Position numbers and translations under genes: made by a program
Part shown: piece after piece, positions 45,895 through 59,110 of the stretch
Numbering within the stretch: the stretch's first letter is position 1
Layout: each line of letters opens with the position of its first letter
The notes under the pieces: generated by a model
What the model saw: only the letters and a program-made list of their open reading frames with translations
The model's database searches: none
Told to the model about the DNA's origin: nothing
From: Azolla caroliniana
Taxonomy: Eukaryota > Polypodiophyta
NCBI GenBank assembly: GCA_043228905.1
Contig: JBHGNT010000001.1
Coordinates: 8,246,001-8,310,000, forward strand
Direction: 5' to 3'
Length of the DNA: 64,000 bases

Positions 45895-46400
45895 GCATAA
45901 GTTTCTCAGCTAATCCTTAATGTGATTGTCAAATTGAACAAGTCATTGAGGATATACAAGTCTATTTGGCGAAAAAGCCTACAAAATGGTACCAATATTT
46001 CTTCTTATGAGAATTTGCTTATAATAGGTTTCAACATACATCAATTGGATATGGTCCTTTTATGTTGATGGTAGGCTTTCAGCCATCAGCCCCTATCGAT
46101 GCTAATTTTCAAAGAGATAAATTAGAGAGCACACTAAATTTTCTAAGGTGCATGCAATAAATGTTGCATATTGCTCAAAATAATAGTAGGATTGCTCAAG
46201 ATAAAGCACATTCTTATGCCAATCATAATTGGCATTGTTGTGTTCTTACCCTGCTAAAATCGTCTTTTTGCGTGTACCTCAAAATTTCAAAACTTTATCT
46301 ACAAGTAACTGTGCTAAATTAGCTCCCCGCTATTGTGGTAGGATAAAATTCATTTCTTTTATTTTAAATTTTACATTGGACTCAAATTCAAGGAAAGGAG
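45895..46400 (+). mobile_element. Ty3/Gypsy integrase fragment
   Basis: Plus-strand pieces match the C-terminal half of Gypsy integrase in order. They are IEQVIEDIQVYLAKKPTKW, EFAYNRFQHTSIGYGPFMLMVGFQP and, in another frame, VFLRVPQNFKTLS...CAKLAPRYCG. In-frame stops (for example near 46006 and 46157) and a frameshift near 46230 kill it. No LTR was found. Confidence 0.75.
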
Positions 46401-48230
46401 TATTAACCATTCGAGATGTTTTTTTGGAAAAAAGTCTTGAAACAAGAAACATCAATAGAAATATTTCTGTTGAGGTTAGATCTCATGCATCATTTAGATC
46501 GTTGCAAGTGAGGAATAAGGAATGCGAACAAACAAGGCAGGCATTTTCAATAAGGGTTTCATTTGAAAGAACAATATGGAAAAATGTCTCACATTCGGAA
46601 AGGAAAGGAGAGTGAATAGGAGGATAAAGTGGTAGGGAAAATACCTTGATTTCTTGCCGGTGCAGGAGAGTAAGCCGAACAGAAGTCGCGGTACGCAAAG
46701 AAGAAGAAAGACTGTTTTTCTTTGTTGTTGTTAATAAATCCTTCGATGTCTTAAGGAGACATATTTTATTTTGGTCTTTCTCTGTTTGTGTCCTGTCGAT
46801 GAGCCCCTCTCCTTTTTCTTTCATTCATTTTTTCTCTTTTATTTTCCGGAGAGAAGTCTAGAGTGGTGATGGTTGTGTTGGTGGTCACCGGTGAGTGTAT
46901 TCAATATGTATGTATGTAATTCCTCCTCGCGATGGATGAATAGGAGGCGCGACCAATCCCGTCTACCGAGTCGGGTATCATAACTTCCTCGCCACGACTT
47001 CCAACCATGAACCCACTTTCATTTTGTTGGGAAATTATTTGTCAGTTTTACTAGCTCTCCTCTAGCTTTCTGATTATAGATAGATAGGTAGGTAAATAGA
47101 TAGACCTTAGCATTACCACGTTTTAACTTTACACGTTGTGTTCTATTGTGGTGAGACATGGCCATTGGAGTAGCTAATTTTGCCCTTGGACACCCCCCTT
47201 CGATCATTGTTAGCAACGTCACCTTTTCCCAATTCATTGGATAATTATTTGAAGATGGAAGGAAAACATTCAATTTTTATGACTCAATTGTGAGCTAGTA
47301 TAACTTCGACAACTTGCTTTTTTGGTTATACTTTACGCTATTTGTGAGAACCCCCGATTCACAATGAATAAAGAGAAACGTATGAAATGCTAATAACATG
47401 TTGAGGTTATAGCACATCAATATCTAGCCTTAAGGAGTAACCTAACCAATGCATTAACTTCTCAACCACACTCCCCACTATATGTGGTCAAAGGTTTGGT
47501 TGATAGTTGTACACGCATGAAGAGATGTCATTTGTTGTTTGATCGAGCACTCCGATTTCTTATTTAATCATCGTTGCCTTGTTTTGAACTAGCTCCCCGA
47601 AAGTTGTGTCAACACAAGTGCAAATTTGATGCACCTCCTCGCAAATTTGTGGAAAATATAGAGGTTCAAGACAATTGACATTGAAAGATACAATGGACCG
47701 AGATTGCATATCATGATCTAACAAAGTTGTACGTGCTTATGTGATCCCAAGCAAGCTATTTCAAATACTACTCAATGGCTTTACCAATCAACCTTAGCCC
47801 TCCTAAGTTTGCTTTAGTTCATGAAGCCATCCAAACTTGTTTGCTATCTCGCATTAACTTCAAAATCTCGAGACAATATGCAAAGTGTTAGGGTCTCAAA
47901 CCAAATTTAGAAAAACATTTTTTATTTTATGTATTGAGCCCAATGTCAACGGCTCAATATTTGAACTCGCAACTACAATGCCGCAAAACGCAAAGCCTTT
48001 AACATTAAGTGAATCATATCTATATTTACAGAGCACACATAAGTAATGCCTATCACAACGACTTTGTTTTATCTAATGGCATATAGTAAAAGTTCTAGAG
48101 GGAAGATAAGGTTCTGGGCGCACCACAAGCAATTATTATTGACGAGTATGCCAAAAGGGGAGGTTGGAGGTTCTCATTGAGAGCACGTAACATGAGGATA
48201 CGTGTGTTGTGGGGGGGAGTGGTGATGGGG
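46401..48230. other. Intergenic sequence, nothing recognised
   Basis: No supported gene. A GATA/GGTA run lies at about 47080-47103. Confidence 0.5.
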
Positions 48231-48274
48231 TTTTCATTGAAGGTGGTGTTGGACACGGAACAAGAATGCATAAC

Positions 48275-48660
48275 ACTCTCTCTCTCTCTCTACACCTTTG
48301 TAATTTTGTGGGGGTTTTTGTTTTGTTCTTTTGTTAAGTAAGAAGAGGCAAATGTATAATGCATCTTTGAAGAAGGGGGGGGGGGGGGACAATGGGCTAG
48401 GTGGGTGGTTATAGCCAGCCATATAGTGATAAGGGTATCCAATTGGAGGAGGAAGATCAAGAGAGAGAGAGAGAGAGAGAGAGGGCCAAAAGAAAGAAGA
48501 AGACAAAAAAGAAAAAAAGTGCCCGTCCAAAAAGCAAGAAAGACAAAAGAAAAAGTGAAAAAGAGAAAAGAAGAAAAAGTATAAGGAGAAAAAGAGGAGA
48601 TGCCCGCCCGGCCATAAAGGTAAGGGGGGTGGGGGGAGGGGGGCCTACCCAATTATAAAT
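48275..48660. repeat. Simple-sequence region: (CT)n, poly(G), (GA)n, GAAA-rich
   Basis: CT run at about 48275-48291, a 13-G tract at 48377-48389, GA run at about 48461-48483, then GAAA/AAAG-rich sequence and another G-rich block (48625-48642). Open frames here on both strands are low-complexity artefacts. Confidence 0.9.
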
Positions 48661-48795
48661 AAATAAATAAAAATTAATTAAAACGAATTAAAATTTAATA
48701 GATAATAAGAAAAAAGAAGCACCAGAGAGTCTTTTTTTTTTTTCTCAATAAAAAGCCGAGCAAAAAGCAGGGGCCTCTCCTCCAATCCCTTATCT

Positions 48796-48862
48796 CTTCT
48801 TTCTTTCTTCTTCTTCTTCTTCTTCTTCTTCTTCTTCTTTCTTCTTCTTTCTTCTTTCTTCT
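48796..48862 (+). promoter_or_regulatory. (TTC)n leader of the cysteine protease gene
   Basis: An almost uninterrupted TTC/TTTC run ends about 30 bp before the protease start codon and would lie in the 5' UTR or core promoter. Confidence 0.6.
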
Positions 48863-48890
48863 GTTCCTGCTTCTTGCTTCCCCTCCGGCT

Positions 48891-51250
48891 ATGGCGTCCT
48901 TCACCCCTCTGCCTGCCTTCTTCTTGTTCGCCCTCTCCCTCGCCTTCCTTCTCTTCTTCTCCTCCTCCTCCTCCTCTTCCTCCGCCATCGCTACTCCGCA
49001 CCTTGATCATCACCCCTCCCACCCCTTGGGCCTCCTCAGCCTCTTCGACTCCTGGAACGCTAAACATGGCAAGCACTACTCCCCATCCCAGAGCGCAGAG
49101 AAGCTCAAGCGCTTCCATATCTTCAGGGAGAACCTCGTCCGCATCCAGTCTCACAACTCCAAGCCTTCCACCCTTTTCAAGGTTGGACTCAATCGATTCG
49201 CAGACCTGACCAATGCGGAGTTCGTTGAAAGCCGCCGCCTTGGACTCAAGAGAAGACCTCTCACCAGGAAACCATTATCATCATCATCATCATCTGATCA
49301 GGCCAAGGAGATTAAGATTTCTCTTCCAGCTTCGGTCGATTGGAGAAGCCTTGGTGCTGTCACCTCTGTTAAAGACCAGGGAATGTGCGGTATGTGCAAT
49401 TAATTCTGATTCGATTACTCTTTTGGCTTGCTTTTTATTACGTTTTTCCTGCAGCAAGTCTATGCTTCCCATCTCCCCCCCTGTCCTTGAAATATCGAGT
49501 CTTTCTGTTTTTCAATTCACGAATTTCAAGCTCAAATCTATGGAAAGAAGCCCATATAATTAGGATAGGGAAAAAAGAAGCTTCTGATTTATTTGCTGTT
49601 GGGGTAGGGAAAAAGAAGCCCAAATAATTAGGGGAAATGAGAGATTAATTACCGAAAGTCATAGAATTTGATAACCTCTGTTGCTATTAGCCTTATATGC
49701 AGAAGTTCAGGCTTGTACTATCGTGCTTTCTGTTGTTATTCTTGTATCCGAACTAAAAGAAGACCAGATCTAAGAATTTGAAACAAGGGGAAGCCTCCTT
49801 CATCTATTGTATGGGTCGCCTGTTGCACCAAAGCAACAGGGTAGCCATAGATAAGGCTAGGGCTTGAAGTTTTTCGCACTTTTTTTGGCCTGTGAAACCC
49901 TAGATTTTTCTATATATCATAGCGCAGGTATGTATGTTTTCGGCTGAAACCTGCAAATCTAACCTTACTGGCCTTGTTCCGACAAAAAAAAAGTGCATGA
50001 GTAATTCTTTCTGATTGCAGATTTTAGAGGAAGAGATAGATAGGTAGGCAATGAATGGCATCTTCCTCTGAGATGCTAATCTTCTGCCAATGTTGTGTTA
50101 TGTGTCTGAGAGCCATTGCCTTTTTATCTTTGTGTGAAAAGCTACTTGTACCTACATATAATACAGCAGCTCTTTACTTTAAAATTTCCATTGCATTTTC
50201 TTGCCCAACAATGCTAGTCATGAACGAGTCTTTGGTGCTTTCCTTTAATGTGGTACCTTGGGCATGGTGTGTTTGAAGGGAGCTGCTGGGCTTTCTCGGC
50301 CACGGGAGCCATCGAGGGGGCCAATGCGGTGGCCACAGGAAACTTGGTGAGCGTCTCGGAGCAAGAACTCGTGACATGTGATATCGGAGGTGAAAGCGAA
50401 GGATGCAACGGAGGTCTCATGGATGATGCCTTCTCATGGGTCATTGCCAATGGCGGAATCGCATCGGAAGAGACCTACCCCTATGAGAGCTACTTTGGAA
50501 ATGCTGGAGTATGCGACACCAAGCTTGTAAATCTCTCTCATTATCCTACCCTCGCTAATTATTGTGTACTTTATGTTCATTATCCTACCATCGCTTGGTT
50601 TTATATGGCTTAATTATGTTTCTACAAAACAGGAACTAGAAGAAAAGGCGGTGACCATAGATGGATATGCAGATGTTGAGCCATACAATGAAGAGGCTCT
50701 CATGGAAGCTGTAGCAAAACAACCCATCAGTGTCGCCATTGAGGCTTCGGCATGGGATTTCCAGCTCTATGAAGGGGTAAGTAAAAAAAAAAACTTCCTA
50801 CTTCTTACAGGAAAACGTTGAATTATGGTATAATAATCATAGCAATCCAGGATTATTAGAGTTATTAACAATGGCTAATATATATTTGCAGGGAGTGTAC
50901 GACGGTAGTTGCTCAAGTGACCCCCAGGATGTCAACCACGGAGTTCTTGTTGTTGGTTATGGCTCGGAGAATGGTGTGGACTATTGGATTGTGAAGAACT
51001 CTTGGGGAGAATCGTGGGGAGATGGTGGATTTATCAAAATGATACGCAACGGGAGCCAATCGGGAATCTGTGCCATTTACGCAATGTCATCCTATCCTAT
51101 CAAGGTAAACACAGTAGTTGTAGAGATAAATCTATGTTGCTTGAAATGTGTAGTAGTAGTAGAATATAATTTTGATTGTAATCTTTCTTGATGGTCACTT
51201 TTGGTTTTGTGCAGAATGCATCGGATAGTGCTTTGATTGCTGAATCTTAG
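48891..51250 (+). CDS. Papain-family (C1A) cysteine protease precursor (5 exons, 379 aa)
   Basis: Secreted or vacuolar endopeptidase made as a preproenzyme. Exons are 48891-49389, 50279-50526, 50633-50776, 50892-51104 and 51215-51250, and all phases close. A signal peptide (about 1-32) ends in a serine run. The I29 propeptide (about 50-115) has the ERFNIN-type pattern ([20 protein letters not shown]) and [11 protein letters not shown]. The mature enzyme begins near LPASVDWR (residue 144). Catalytic residues are all present: Gln163, Cys169 (GSCWAFS), His313 ([11 protein letters not shown]) and Asn333 (KNSWGESWG). Disulphide cysteines are conserved ([10 protein letters not shown]). Intron 1 splits the codon for the glycine two residues before the catalytic Cys. 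There is no C-terminal granulin domain. The mature part is shorter between motifs than RD21-type enzymes, so the subfamily is uncertain. Confidence 0.95.
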
Positions 51251-53465
51251 AGTGGAAAACAAAATATCCTCCTCTGATTTGTATATAAAGGACAATATTG
51301 ATTTGCTTCCATCTCATCTTAGTTTTTGTACATATATTTATGTTCCTATAGCTGCTATCTCCCCATGCAACGATCAATTCACAAAGATATTTTATGTATG
51401 GTTATTTTGATTAATGAATGGATGGAAATTGTATGTAGAAATAGCATTGTGTGATAGTAGAGTAGCCATGCATTGATATTTACCATCAGTTACAAGTTTC
51501 CAAATAATTCCTGCATTTCTTCTTCAGATAAAACGATGCACCCCTAGTTGGGCCCCCCACATTAGTCAATCATGAACATTGATAAACTATCCACACCCTG
51601 CCAAAATATCGTGCTTAATTGTTAATTGAACCACTATTTATGCTTTTTCCTTTAATGGCTGTCATCTTGAAGACGCCTAAATTTGGATAATTACCACTTT
51701 TGTTAGATAATCATGTATTGAGCCAATTTGTTAGACTTTTGCTCTATTATGAAGCCCAAATTGGAACGAGTATCGAGTAGAATATGCAAGCTCACACCTT
51801 TTATTGAATGAATCCATAGATGATGGAGCTGATTTGCAAACTCACATCTTTTGTTCGATCATCAAAATGCAAAACAATTGTTTTGAGTGTGACTTACATT
51901 GTTGAACCAATGATTGTTGTTTCTTGTAGCAAGTAGAGCCCACAATATGGTTTCATGGGATTATTTGATAATCACATTGTGTAAAATTGTCACAATATGC
52001 TTTTAAGTGTTCTATCAAAGATGATTGTTTCTTATGCTAAGCAAAGTCCTACTTTGTATAAACGGGATTGGTAAGTTCAATGATTTGATGAACAAGCAAG
52101 AAGTTTAAAAAGCTCACATTTTTACAGACATTATTGGTTGGAGTGATTTTATGACTAAAAAACATAGCATAGAAGGCAATGATGCATATCATGTTTGAAA
52201 AACATGTTGCATACTTAATATAAATATCATATATATGATTGTATTTTGATAACCATAAATTTGATTATTATGCTAGTTTTTGTTAACAATTAAGTGGATA
52301 AAAGAGTATCTCACAAACAATCAATAATATAGAGTTACAATGGAAAAACATAATATTATGTATTAAGTAGAGCATCTAGGTAGCTACAACACATGGATGA
52401 TATAATGAAGCTATATGCTTGACATGTGAACCTAAGAAACTATAAGGTTGACTCAATGGCTTGAATTGATGAACCAAAACTTAGCTCTCTTAGCAAGGTT
52501 ACTACACTATATTATGTTGCTAACCTCAGCAAGTAACCCGTCTGTTGCACTAATTTCTCAGTCACTCTTGGGTACTAACAAAATTGTATGTCCTCAAACT
52601 TCTCATATTTTAACTTGTGGTTGATCCTCCACTTTATCCAACCAAAATTAACTTAAGAATTATCTCTATCTCCTCATCTTTTGTTTTGATGTAGAAGGCA
52701 ACATCCGCAAGCATATCTTTAAACCACTTTTCATGTTGAATGCATTCACTCATTGAGGGTAGATCCTTAGTGCATATTGTATGCCAAGCAAAGCTTTTTG
52801 CAAACTCAAGATCCTTCGATCAAATTATTGTCTCTCAATGAATAGGAAAATGACTAACTACGTTAAAGAACTCCTAGAGTTTTGTTTGAGAGAAAAAGGT
52901 CACACTTACAAGTCCAATCAAGAGCTATCCTCTACGCTAAAGTCTTTCCAATGATAGGCATATGATATAGATTTGGCACCTTTTCTTTTATGGCACATCA
53001 CTAGGCCACTTGTTGGTTCATCTCTTCTCATATACCGAAGCCCTACATTGTTCGGTTACACAAATTCTAATGTTAAGATTAAATAATGTAACCATGAGGG
53101 CACTTGTGGCACAACTTCAGAGTTTTTTGTAATAACAAGGACGAATGATCGTCGAACCATGCAACATGATTGAACCAACCAATCTTTTTCTCTCCAAGCT
53201 CAACATAAACAAGACAATAAATATCGATTATGTATATGGAGCACCCATGAGGACGGGGTCTTGTTTCTTGCCCTTCTCTCTTAGATGGTGAATATCAAAT
53301 GAACCGTTACGATTCTCGAAAGGGAAGGTCATCGGGCATCTCGTTGAATTCTAAAACAATACTATGGGACGAATACAAAACAAGGGTTTTTTGATGATGA
53401 GTAATAGTTCTGGCGTGTATATGGTTATGGCTCAATTGCGGTGCTTGACAGAACGGACATAATTG
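51251..53465. other. Intergenic sequence, nothing recognised
   Basis: 3' UTR of the protease gene at the left, then AT-rich sequence. No gene, RNA or element motif was found. Confidence 0.5.
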
Positions 53466-53471
53466 ATGAAG

Positions 53472-53472
<1 letters not shown>

Positions 53473-53518
<46 letters not shown>
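53473..53518. repeat. (AC)n microsatellite
   Basis: A pure AC run of more than 20 units, followed by ATATATGTATATA, about 240 bp upstream of the MIP3-like start codon. Confidence 0.95.
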
Positions 53519-53522
<4 letters not shown>

Positions 53523-53759
53523 GTATATAAGTGTGTTGAGTTGAGTAGCTCGTGGGTAGCCAGCCAATAAATAAATAAGGTTGGTGATTCAATGCCCAGG
53601 CCAGGCCCACGGGACACGGGAGAGGGGTATTTCTGGAATTTCGAAAACCTACCTTTGCTTCTTGGGAGAAAGGGGGGGTATCTCGCGAAATTTCAGTTCT
53701 TCACTGTAGATCTCCCTCCTCCTCCTTCCATCGCCTCTACCAGCAGCCAGGCAGCAGCG

Positions 53760-56700
53760 ATGGCGAGCATCGACCTGCGCAGATCCTGTGCGGATTGCCT
53801 TTTACAGGTCTGTCGCGTATATCCTCCGTACCCCCATCCAATTCGTGTGTATTTGCGTATCGTATCCTCTTACATGGAGATAGAGAGGTTGTCGATTTGT
53901 TCCATGAGTTGTTGGATACTGATTTTAGATTTGGATTTGGATTTGGATTTTTGGATGGTTGGCATTCCATACTTAGTTGGCCGGAGATTCGCTGAAGGAT
54001 GCACTGCTGTACCTGGACGAGGGAGCTGGGGAAGCATTCCACTTCATGGGGGCTCTTGAGTCTCTTATCATGGCCGGTATGGTGCCCCGAGCTGTCTGCA
54101 GCCTCGAGAATGCGTCTTCCTTGGATGGGGTGGGTGGGTGGAATTCCAACTTGCATACAACATGCGTGTCTGTTATTTCGGTTGTGATTTTTTTCATATG
54201 CTTTGGGCTGTATCATCATCACCATTGTTCTCTTCTCTCTCTTAAAATTGTTGGATGCACATGCATGTGATAATAGGATTGGCATTTTAATCTACCTATC
54301 TAAAGGAGGGAGATTTCAACATGCTTACCCATTCTTAATTTTTTGCGCCCTCCAAATTTCAATATTTTACCCCTGTTTCAATTTAACCTGATTTAGGAAT
54401 TTTTGGATATGATCTACTGCAATTTTTGGATAATTGGTCTTTGTAAAATAACCTGTTCCACTGGCTTTGCATTTCACATTATGCATACTTGATAGAGAAT
54501 CAAGAAATGCTGTCACTTTGTACATTGATATCTCTCGTTGTACCTTGCATACTTGATAGAGAATTAAGAAACGAAGTGGAATATAATGGATAGTTGATAT
54601 ATCAGTTTTGTTACACAGATTAAGATATTAATATAAATTTGTTTATGTTTCTTTCTCACAAACCAACCTCAGAAACGAAGTCCAATCACCACTACTCAAC
54701 TCGTACATATTAGTTATGCATTTCATGCTCATAAATCATCGCCAAAATCATTTCACTGTCAGCATTAATATCACAATCCTGGAGAATTAGGAAACCTAGA
54801 GATATTGTTTTTGTTTCAGCATGGATAACATGAATTCATCTATATTTCTAATCATGATTTGTCTCATAGCCAGATTTTGTGCCTCTAATAGATATTAATC
54901 TCTCTGTCTCTCCCCCCCCCCCCCAAAAGTCATCACCGTTGTTTGTTTTTTCTACACCTCTGAATGTGTTCTCTTGATGGTTTCAGGCAGTACCATTGAA
55001 TGTGGCAAAAATCGAGCCCATTCAGAAGGTTGTCATAATAACAACTCGTCTCTTAAGTGATGCACATCGCTATGTATTAAGATGTTTACGAGTTCACAGC
55101 TTTGTGACCTCATGCACAGTCTTAACATCAATTTCAGAGGTACATTTTCTTAAATTGAGTTTCCATTTATAGGTCCTTGCAGGCACATTTTCTAAACTTC
55201 ATTATACATATTCATGCCCTAATAAATAAGTTGTTGATTTATGAGTCAACTGATTTCAGGAGGCTCATTCGGCACATCCAGATACTCCATTAGGGTCTGA
55301 TGCCTTCATGGAGTATACACGATTACTGTTAGAGGATATCCAAGACCTGGTGCAGCAGCCAAGGTCAGGAACAATGGGATGTGATGATGAGGCAGCATCC
55401 TTAAAACATATTTCTGAAGTGCATGGGCAGATAGAGTCAAAATTTCGAAACTCAAGCGACCATGCAGTTGCAACAACAGAAGAGTTTAAAGCTAATGTAT
55501 TTGTAAACGTGAAGCACTTTCCTATGGTCATGTGTCCTCTTACATCGAGCATTTTTATATTCCCTGCAAAAGCTACATTGGCTAGGGCACCTTTGTCAAA
55601 TAAGGAAGACCAAGCTCTAGGTAATGGTCTTCCACGTATTGATGACGGAAGCAGTGGTGATAATGTGCCAATTGGTGGAACCCTCCTTGCACATTTTCTG
55701 TACAGTCTTTCTGGGCAGGTAAGATTTTTCTTCTATTTTAATTGTCTTTAGGAGAGAGGTGCATCAGCATGGGTGTAGGCCAAGTTAATTATGGGTACAA
55801 AATTTGCTGGACCAACGAATAATGTATGGTGGAAAAGGTAATTAGTACTGGAAATGAATATTCTTTCATAAATGATTGCCTGAAGGGGTGGTGAGACTGA
55901 GTTTGCATGCCTACAAATGCATATCTATGGTGGTTTTTTGTGAGTTGTAGCCAGCTCTATTCAAGTTGTAGATTACCCTGTGTAGCAACAATAGCCGTTA
56001 TTTGCTGGTGAGAAGGGTGATGAGGCAGTAGTCCAGATGGTTGTGGCCTATGTGCATAACACATTGCTATTGCCTGATATTTTTCACGTCCACAAGATAC
56101 TGATTGTGATCTATGAGATGGGGCCTAGCATATGGTGACTTCAATGCTATGGTGTAAACCACCCACCGAGAGAGAAAGAAAGAAAGATATATTAACGTCT
56201 TTTAAGAGGCCAAAATGGCCTATAAGACCAAACAAGAGATTGCATCTTAAGTGTTGTCTCGTCTTTGAGAGAGAGAGAGAGAGAGAGAGAGAGCATATAT
56301 ATATTTTTGTAAAGACAGCTTGGATTAAAGTTCGATGTTTTCACATTGGGTCCTTTATCCCATGAAGTTGGAAAACTGTTCACTGAGCTTTCTGGCATAG
56401 CTGATGTCTCTGGGAGGGCAAGAAAACCTGCAGGGCTTTTGCTTATTGATCGTACTCTGGATCTTATCACACCATGTTGTCATGGTGATTCATTCATGGA
56501 CAGATTTTTTGCTTCAATATCCAGACATAGTGATAACGAGTTGCGGAATGATGGGCTGAATGTACAGCGGAAGTCCCTTGATATCCGAATGATAGACAGA
56601 AAGGAAAGCAAGCAAGATGAGAGTGTACCTATTTTTCCAAGTAAAGATTTTTGTTCCCTGATGTCCAATTTTGAGGATAAACTTCAGGCCCAAAGTATGA

Positions 56701-58574
56701 CAGAAGCTGGTAAAACAAGGGCTAAAGCTGATTTTGAACTTTCAAATGAAACAGATTCCAAGATTTGTACAAGTGGAATCACAATATTTGACTCAGCCAA
56801 AAATCATGAAAGTGGCCGAATAAGTTTGCTTTTTGAGAAACGACTTAAAGAGAGCATACTCAACATTAAGAGGTGGATTCAGGAAGCTCTGCATCGTGAA
56901 AAAATGAATCCTTCTGGACGAAGTAGATTGGGTACAATATCTGTCCAAGAGATTCATTCGTTGGCATCGCAATTATCCCAGAATTTAATTACTGCAGTTA
57001 GACATGCAGATCTTATCCAGATCTCAAAAGCAATGGAGTTGGCCCTAAGTTCTGATTTTGGTTCTAAATGGGAAGCCCTTGCTAGTGCTGAGAAAATATT
57101 ATCATTAAGTGTTGGAGATTCAAGCCAGAGTGTTGCTTTTCAAATTCGTGATCTTGTGCATCAGAGCATTCAAACTGAAGATACTAAGGATGGACATAAC
57201 TTGATTTCTCTCCGGGATGCACTGACTCTATCAATTGTTGGATATGCATTAGCTGGGGAAAGTTTCATGAACTCTGTTTCTGGTGGCCCTTTCTCTTGGG
57301 AAGAAGAAAGGGAGCTTAAACAAGCCTTCATGGATGCAATCCTTCAAGGGCCCAATTCAAGCCTTGGATTTCTTAGTGATTTAGGCAGGTCTCTTTTAAC
57401 TGGGAAAGAACCCGGAGTCGCGGGTAATTCAGATGGGCACCAACCAGATGATGAACAAGATGCAGAAGTTGACTTAGATGAGGGATGGGGTACATGGGGT
57501 GATGAGAATTTAGTAGATAATCTCGATAATGATGGAAATGATATTGCTGGAAAGGAGTATGGGGAGATGCAACTTCAATTGGAAGTACGTGATAGAGTTG
57601 AAGAGATATTTAAACGGCTGCATCGAGTTTCTGTGGCAAGACAATGTCTAGTATTGAAAGACAAGGCGGATGAACACATCAGTTTGAACAGTCCATTAAT
57701 GCAAAGAAGTCTTCTTTATAGAGTGCTGTCTTTGGTATTTGCAAAGGTTGATTTTCCAGGAATGCAGCACCATTCTTCTGCTGTTGGTCGTTTTTTCAAG
57801 AGTGGGCTGGGCAGATTTGGACTACGACAGGTGTGCTTTGAGTTTATGATGATGTCTGTTATGTTGTGTGTACTATTGCTGACATATTCCTTGACAGGCC
57901 AAAACTAAATTAGCTGACAACAAAGTGATATTGATATTCATCATTGGAGGTCTTAATGGTGTAGAGGTTTGTTTCTTATGTCCTCATATTTGTTTTGTGT
58001 ATTTTTTATCATTCCTTTAAGGAAATTCATATCCATTTATTTTCTCTAATCCTGAGTCTGTGTTGTATCCTAAGGACTGATTTCAAAATTTTTAAGGTCA
58101 GTGCATGGCAACAAAATCACATATATCAAATGAGATCCAAAGTCCACATGTTACGATTTGTGTGCATGTGAGATGTGAATGCATGAGTGTGCAGATTTGT
58201 GAATGCTTTAGATTTTACAATAGTTAGATTTTACTGCATTGGTGCAATGCTTTAATAAAAGATGAACCATCATAATTTTCATAAGGTCTAATATGGAGGT
58301 TGTTGTCTTTTTCATATTTCCTTAGATAAGGCAGCGTGTGTTCAGGATTGCAGTTGTAGTTCGTTTTGATTTTATACCACTGTTAATATAGCAGAATAAA
58401 AATTAGTTCATAAAATCCTAATGTTTATCAAAATGATCACAGGTGATTGAAGCTAGGGAAGCACAAGCAGCCTACAAGATGACAGATGGGACTGATGTCC
58501 TAATTGGAGGAACAACATTTTTGACGCCAGATGATGTTTTCGATCTCGTATTTGGATCGCTGACCTGCTCCTGA
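53760..58574 (+). CDS. MIP3: Sec1/Munc18-family protein, MIP3-like (7 exons, 841 aa)
   Basis: Probable homologue of Arabidopsis MIP3, the Sec1-domain member of the MAG2 (Dsl1/NRZ-type) tethering complex on the ER, which receives Golgi-to-ER vesicles. Exons are 53760-53807, 53977-54129, 54987-55139, 55260-55718, 56319-57830, 57898-57966 and 58443-58574, all in phase. The first exon gives MASIDLRRSCADCLLQ. Next come LYLDEGAGEAFHFMGALESL and RAVCSLENASSLD, then ITTRLLSDAHRYVLRCL. The Sec1 core has AGLLLIDRTLDLITPC. An acidic insert lies before the last third (DDEQDAEVDLDEGWGTW). The C-terminus has ILIFIIGGLNGVEV and LIGGTTFLTPDDVF, the MIP3 end signature. Length agrees with the family. The exon 2 donor is chosen by phase among several GGGTGGGTG options, and the exon 5 acceptor (56318) follows a TA-rich tract. 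Both are slightly less certain. Confidence 0.92.
54482..54580. repeat. Short duplication in MIP3-like intron 2
   Basis: TGCATACTTGATAGAGAATCAAGAAA at about 54482 recurs at about 54546 (with ATTAAG). Unit about 65 bp. Confidence 0.75.
56267..56294. repeat. (GA)n microsatellite in MIP3-like intron 4
   Basis: A GA run of about 13 units, about 25 bp upstream of the exon 5 acceptor. Confidence 0.9.
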
Positions 58575-58759
58575 ATCTCTGTGTATTACCCTGGAAAGTT
58601 ATTGCATTACTTACTAACATTGAGTACACTAGAACTTTGTTACTTCTGAGGTTCTATACGAAACTACTAAACCATGCACCCAAGCCACATCCAATCAAAT
58701 TCATCCTTAAAGTGAGTAGTTATCACAAATTTTCTGATTGTTTTTAACTGCATTGTATG

Positions 58760-59075
58760 TGAAAGGGTCAGAAATTATGTCAATAGGTCTGAGGAACACT
58801 GAGGAGTCACTCAAGTATGGGCGCTTTAGGTGCAACAATAGAGCGATGGCTGAAAGATAGAGCGAGAGAGAGAGGCAGGTGGAGGAGCTCACCTTTGGTG
58901 TGAGATCCAAATATTTTAAACTTATGTTTTATATGAGCCATTTAGGGTCGGCCAAGTTCACATTGAACTTGGCCCAAAAATACCGAAAAAGTGATAAGTG
59001 ACTTTTGGCCTTTATAAATAGGCGTATACACATATACACACTATAAGGGGGTTTTTTAGGGCCTTTACCCCAACA
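58760..59075 (-). repeat. 3' LTR of the older Copia element
   Basis: 316 bp. It carries a small GA run and a TA/CA insertion (TACACATATACACACTATAAG) absent from the other LTR. Confidence 0.92.
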
Positions 59076-59110
59076 ACCTCCCACTTAAAGGCATAAATGA
59101 CGCCTTTAAG

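Noticed and set aside
46646-46861. Plus-strand 71-codon frame after the Gypsy fragment
   Set aside because: Rich in Phe/Ser from T-rich sequence, with no recognisable family.
48234-49209. Minus- and plus-strand frames overlapping the simple-sequence block and protease exon 1
   Set aside because: Low-complexity Glu/Arg/Lys or Ser/Pro strings. They are shadows of the GA/CT tracts and of the protease reading frame.
53592-53759. Extended N-terminus of the MIP3-like protein from the frame beginning at 53592
   Set aside because: The upstream part has no family similarity and lies in the promoter/leader. The conserved MASIDL... start is at 53760.
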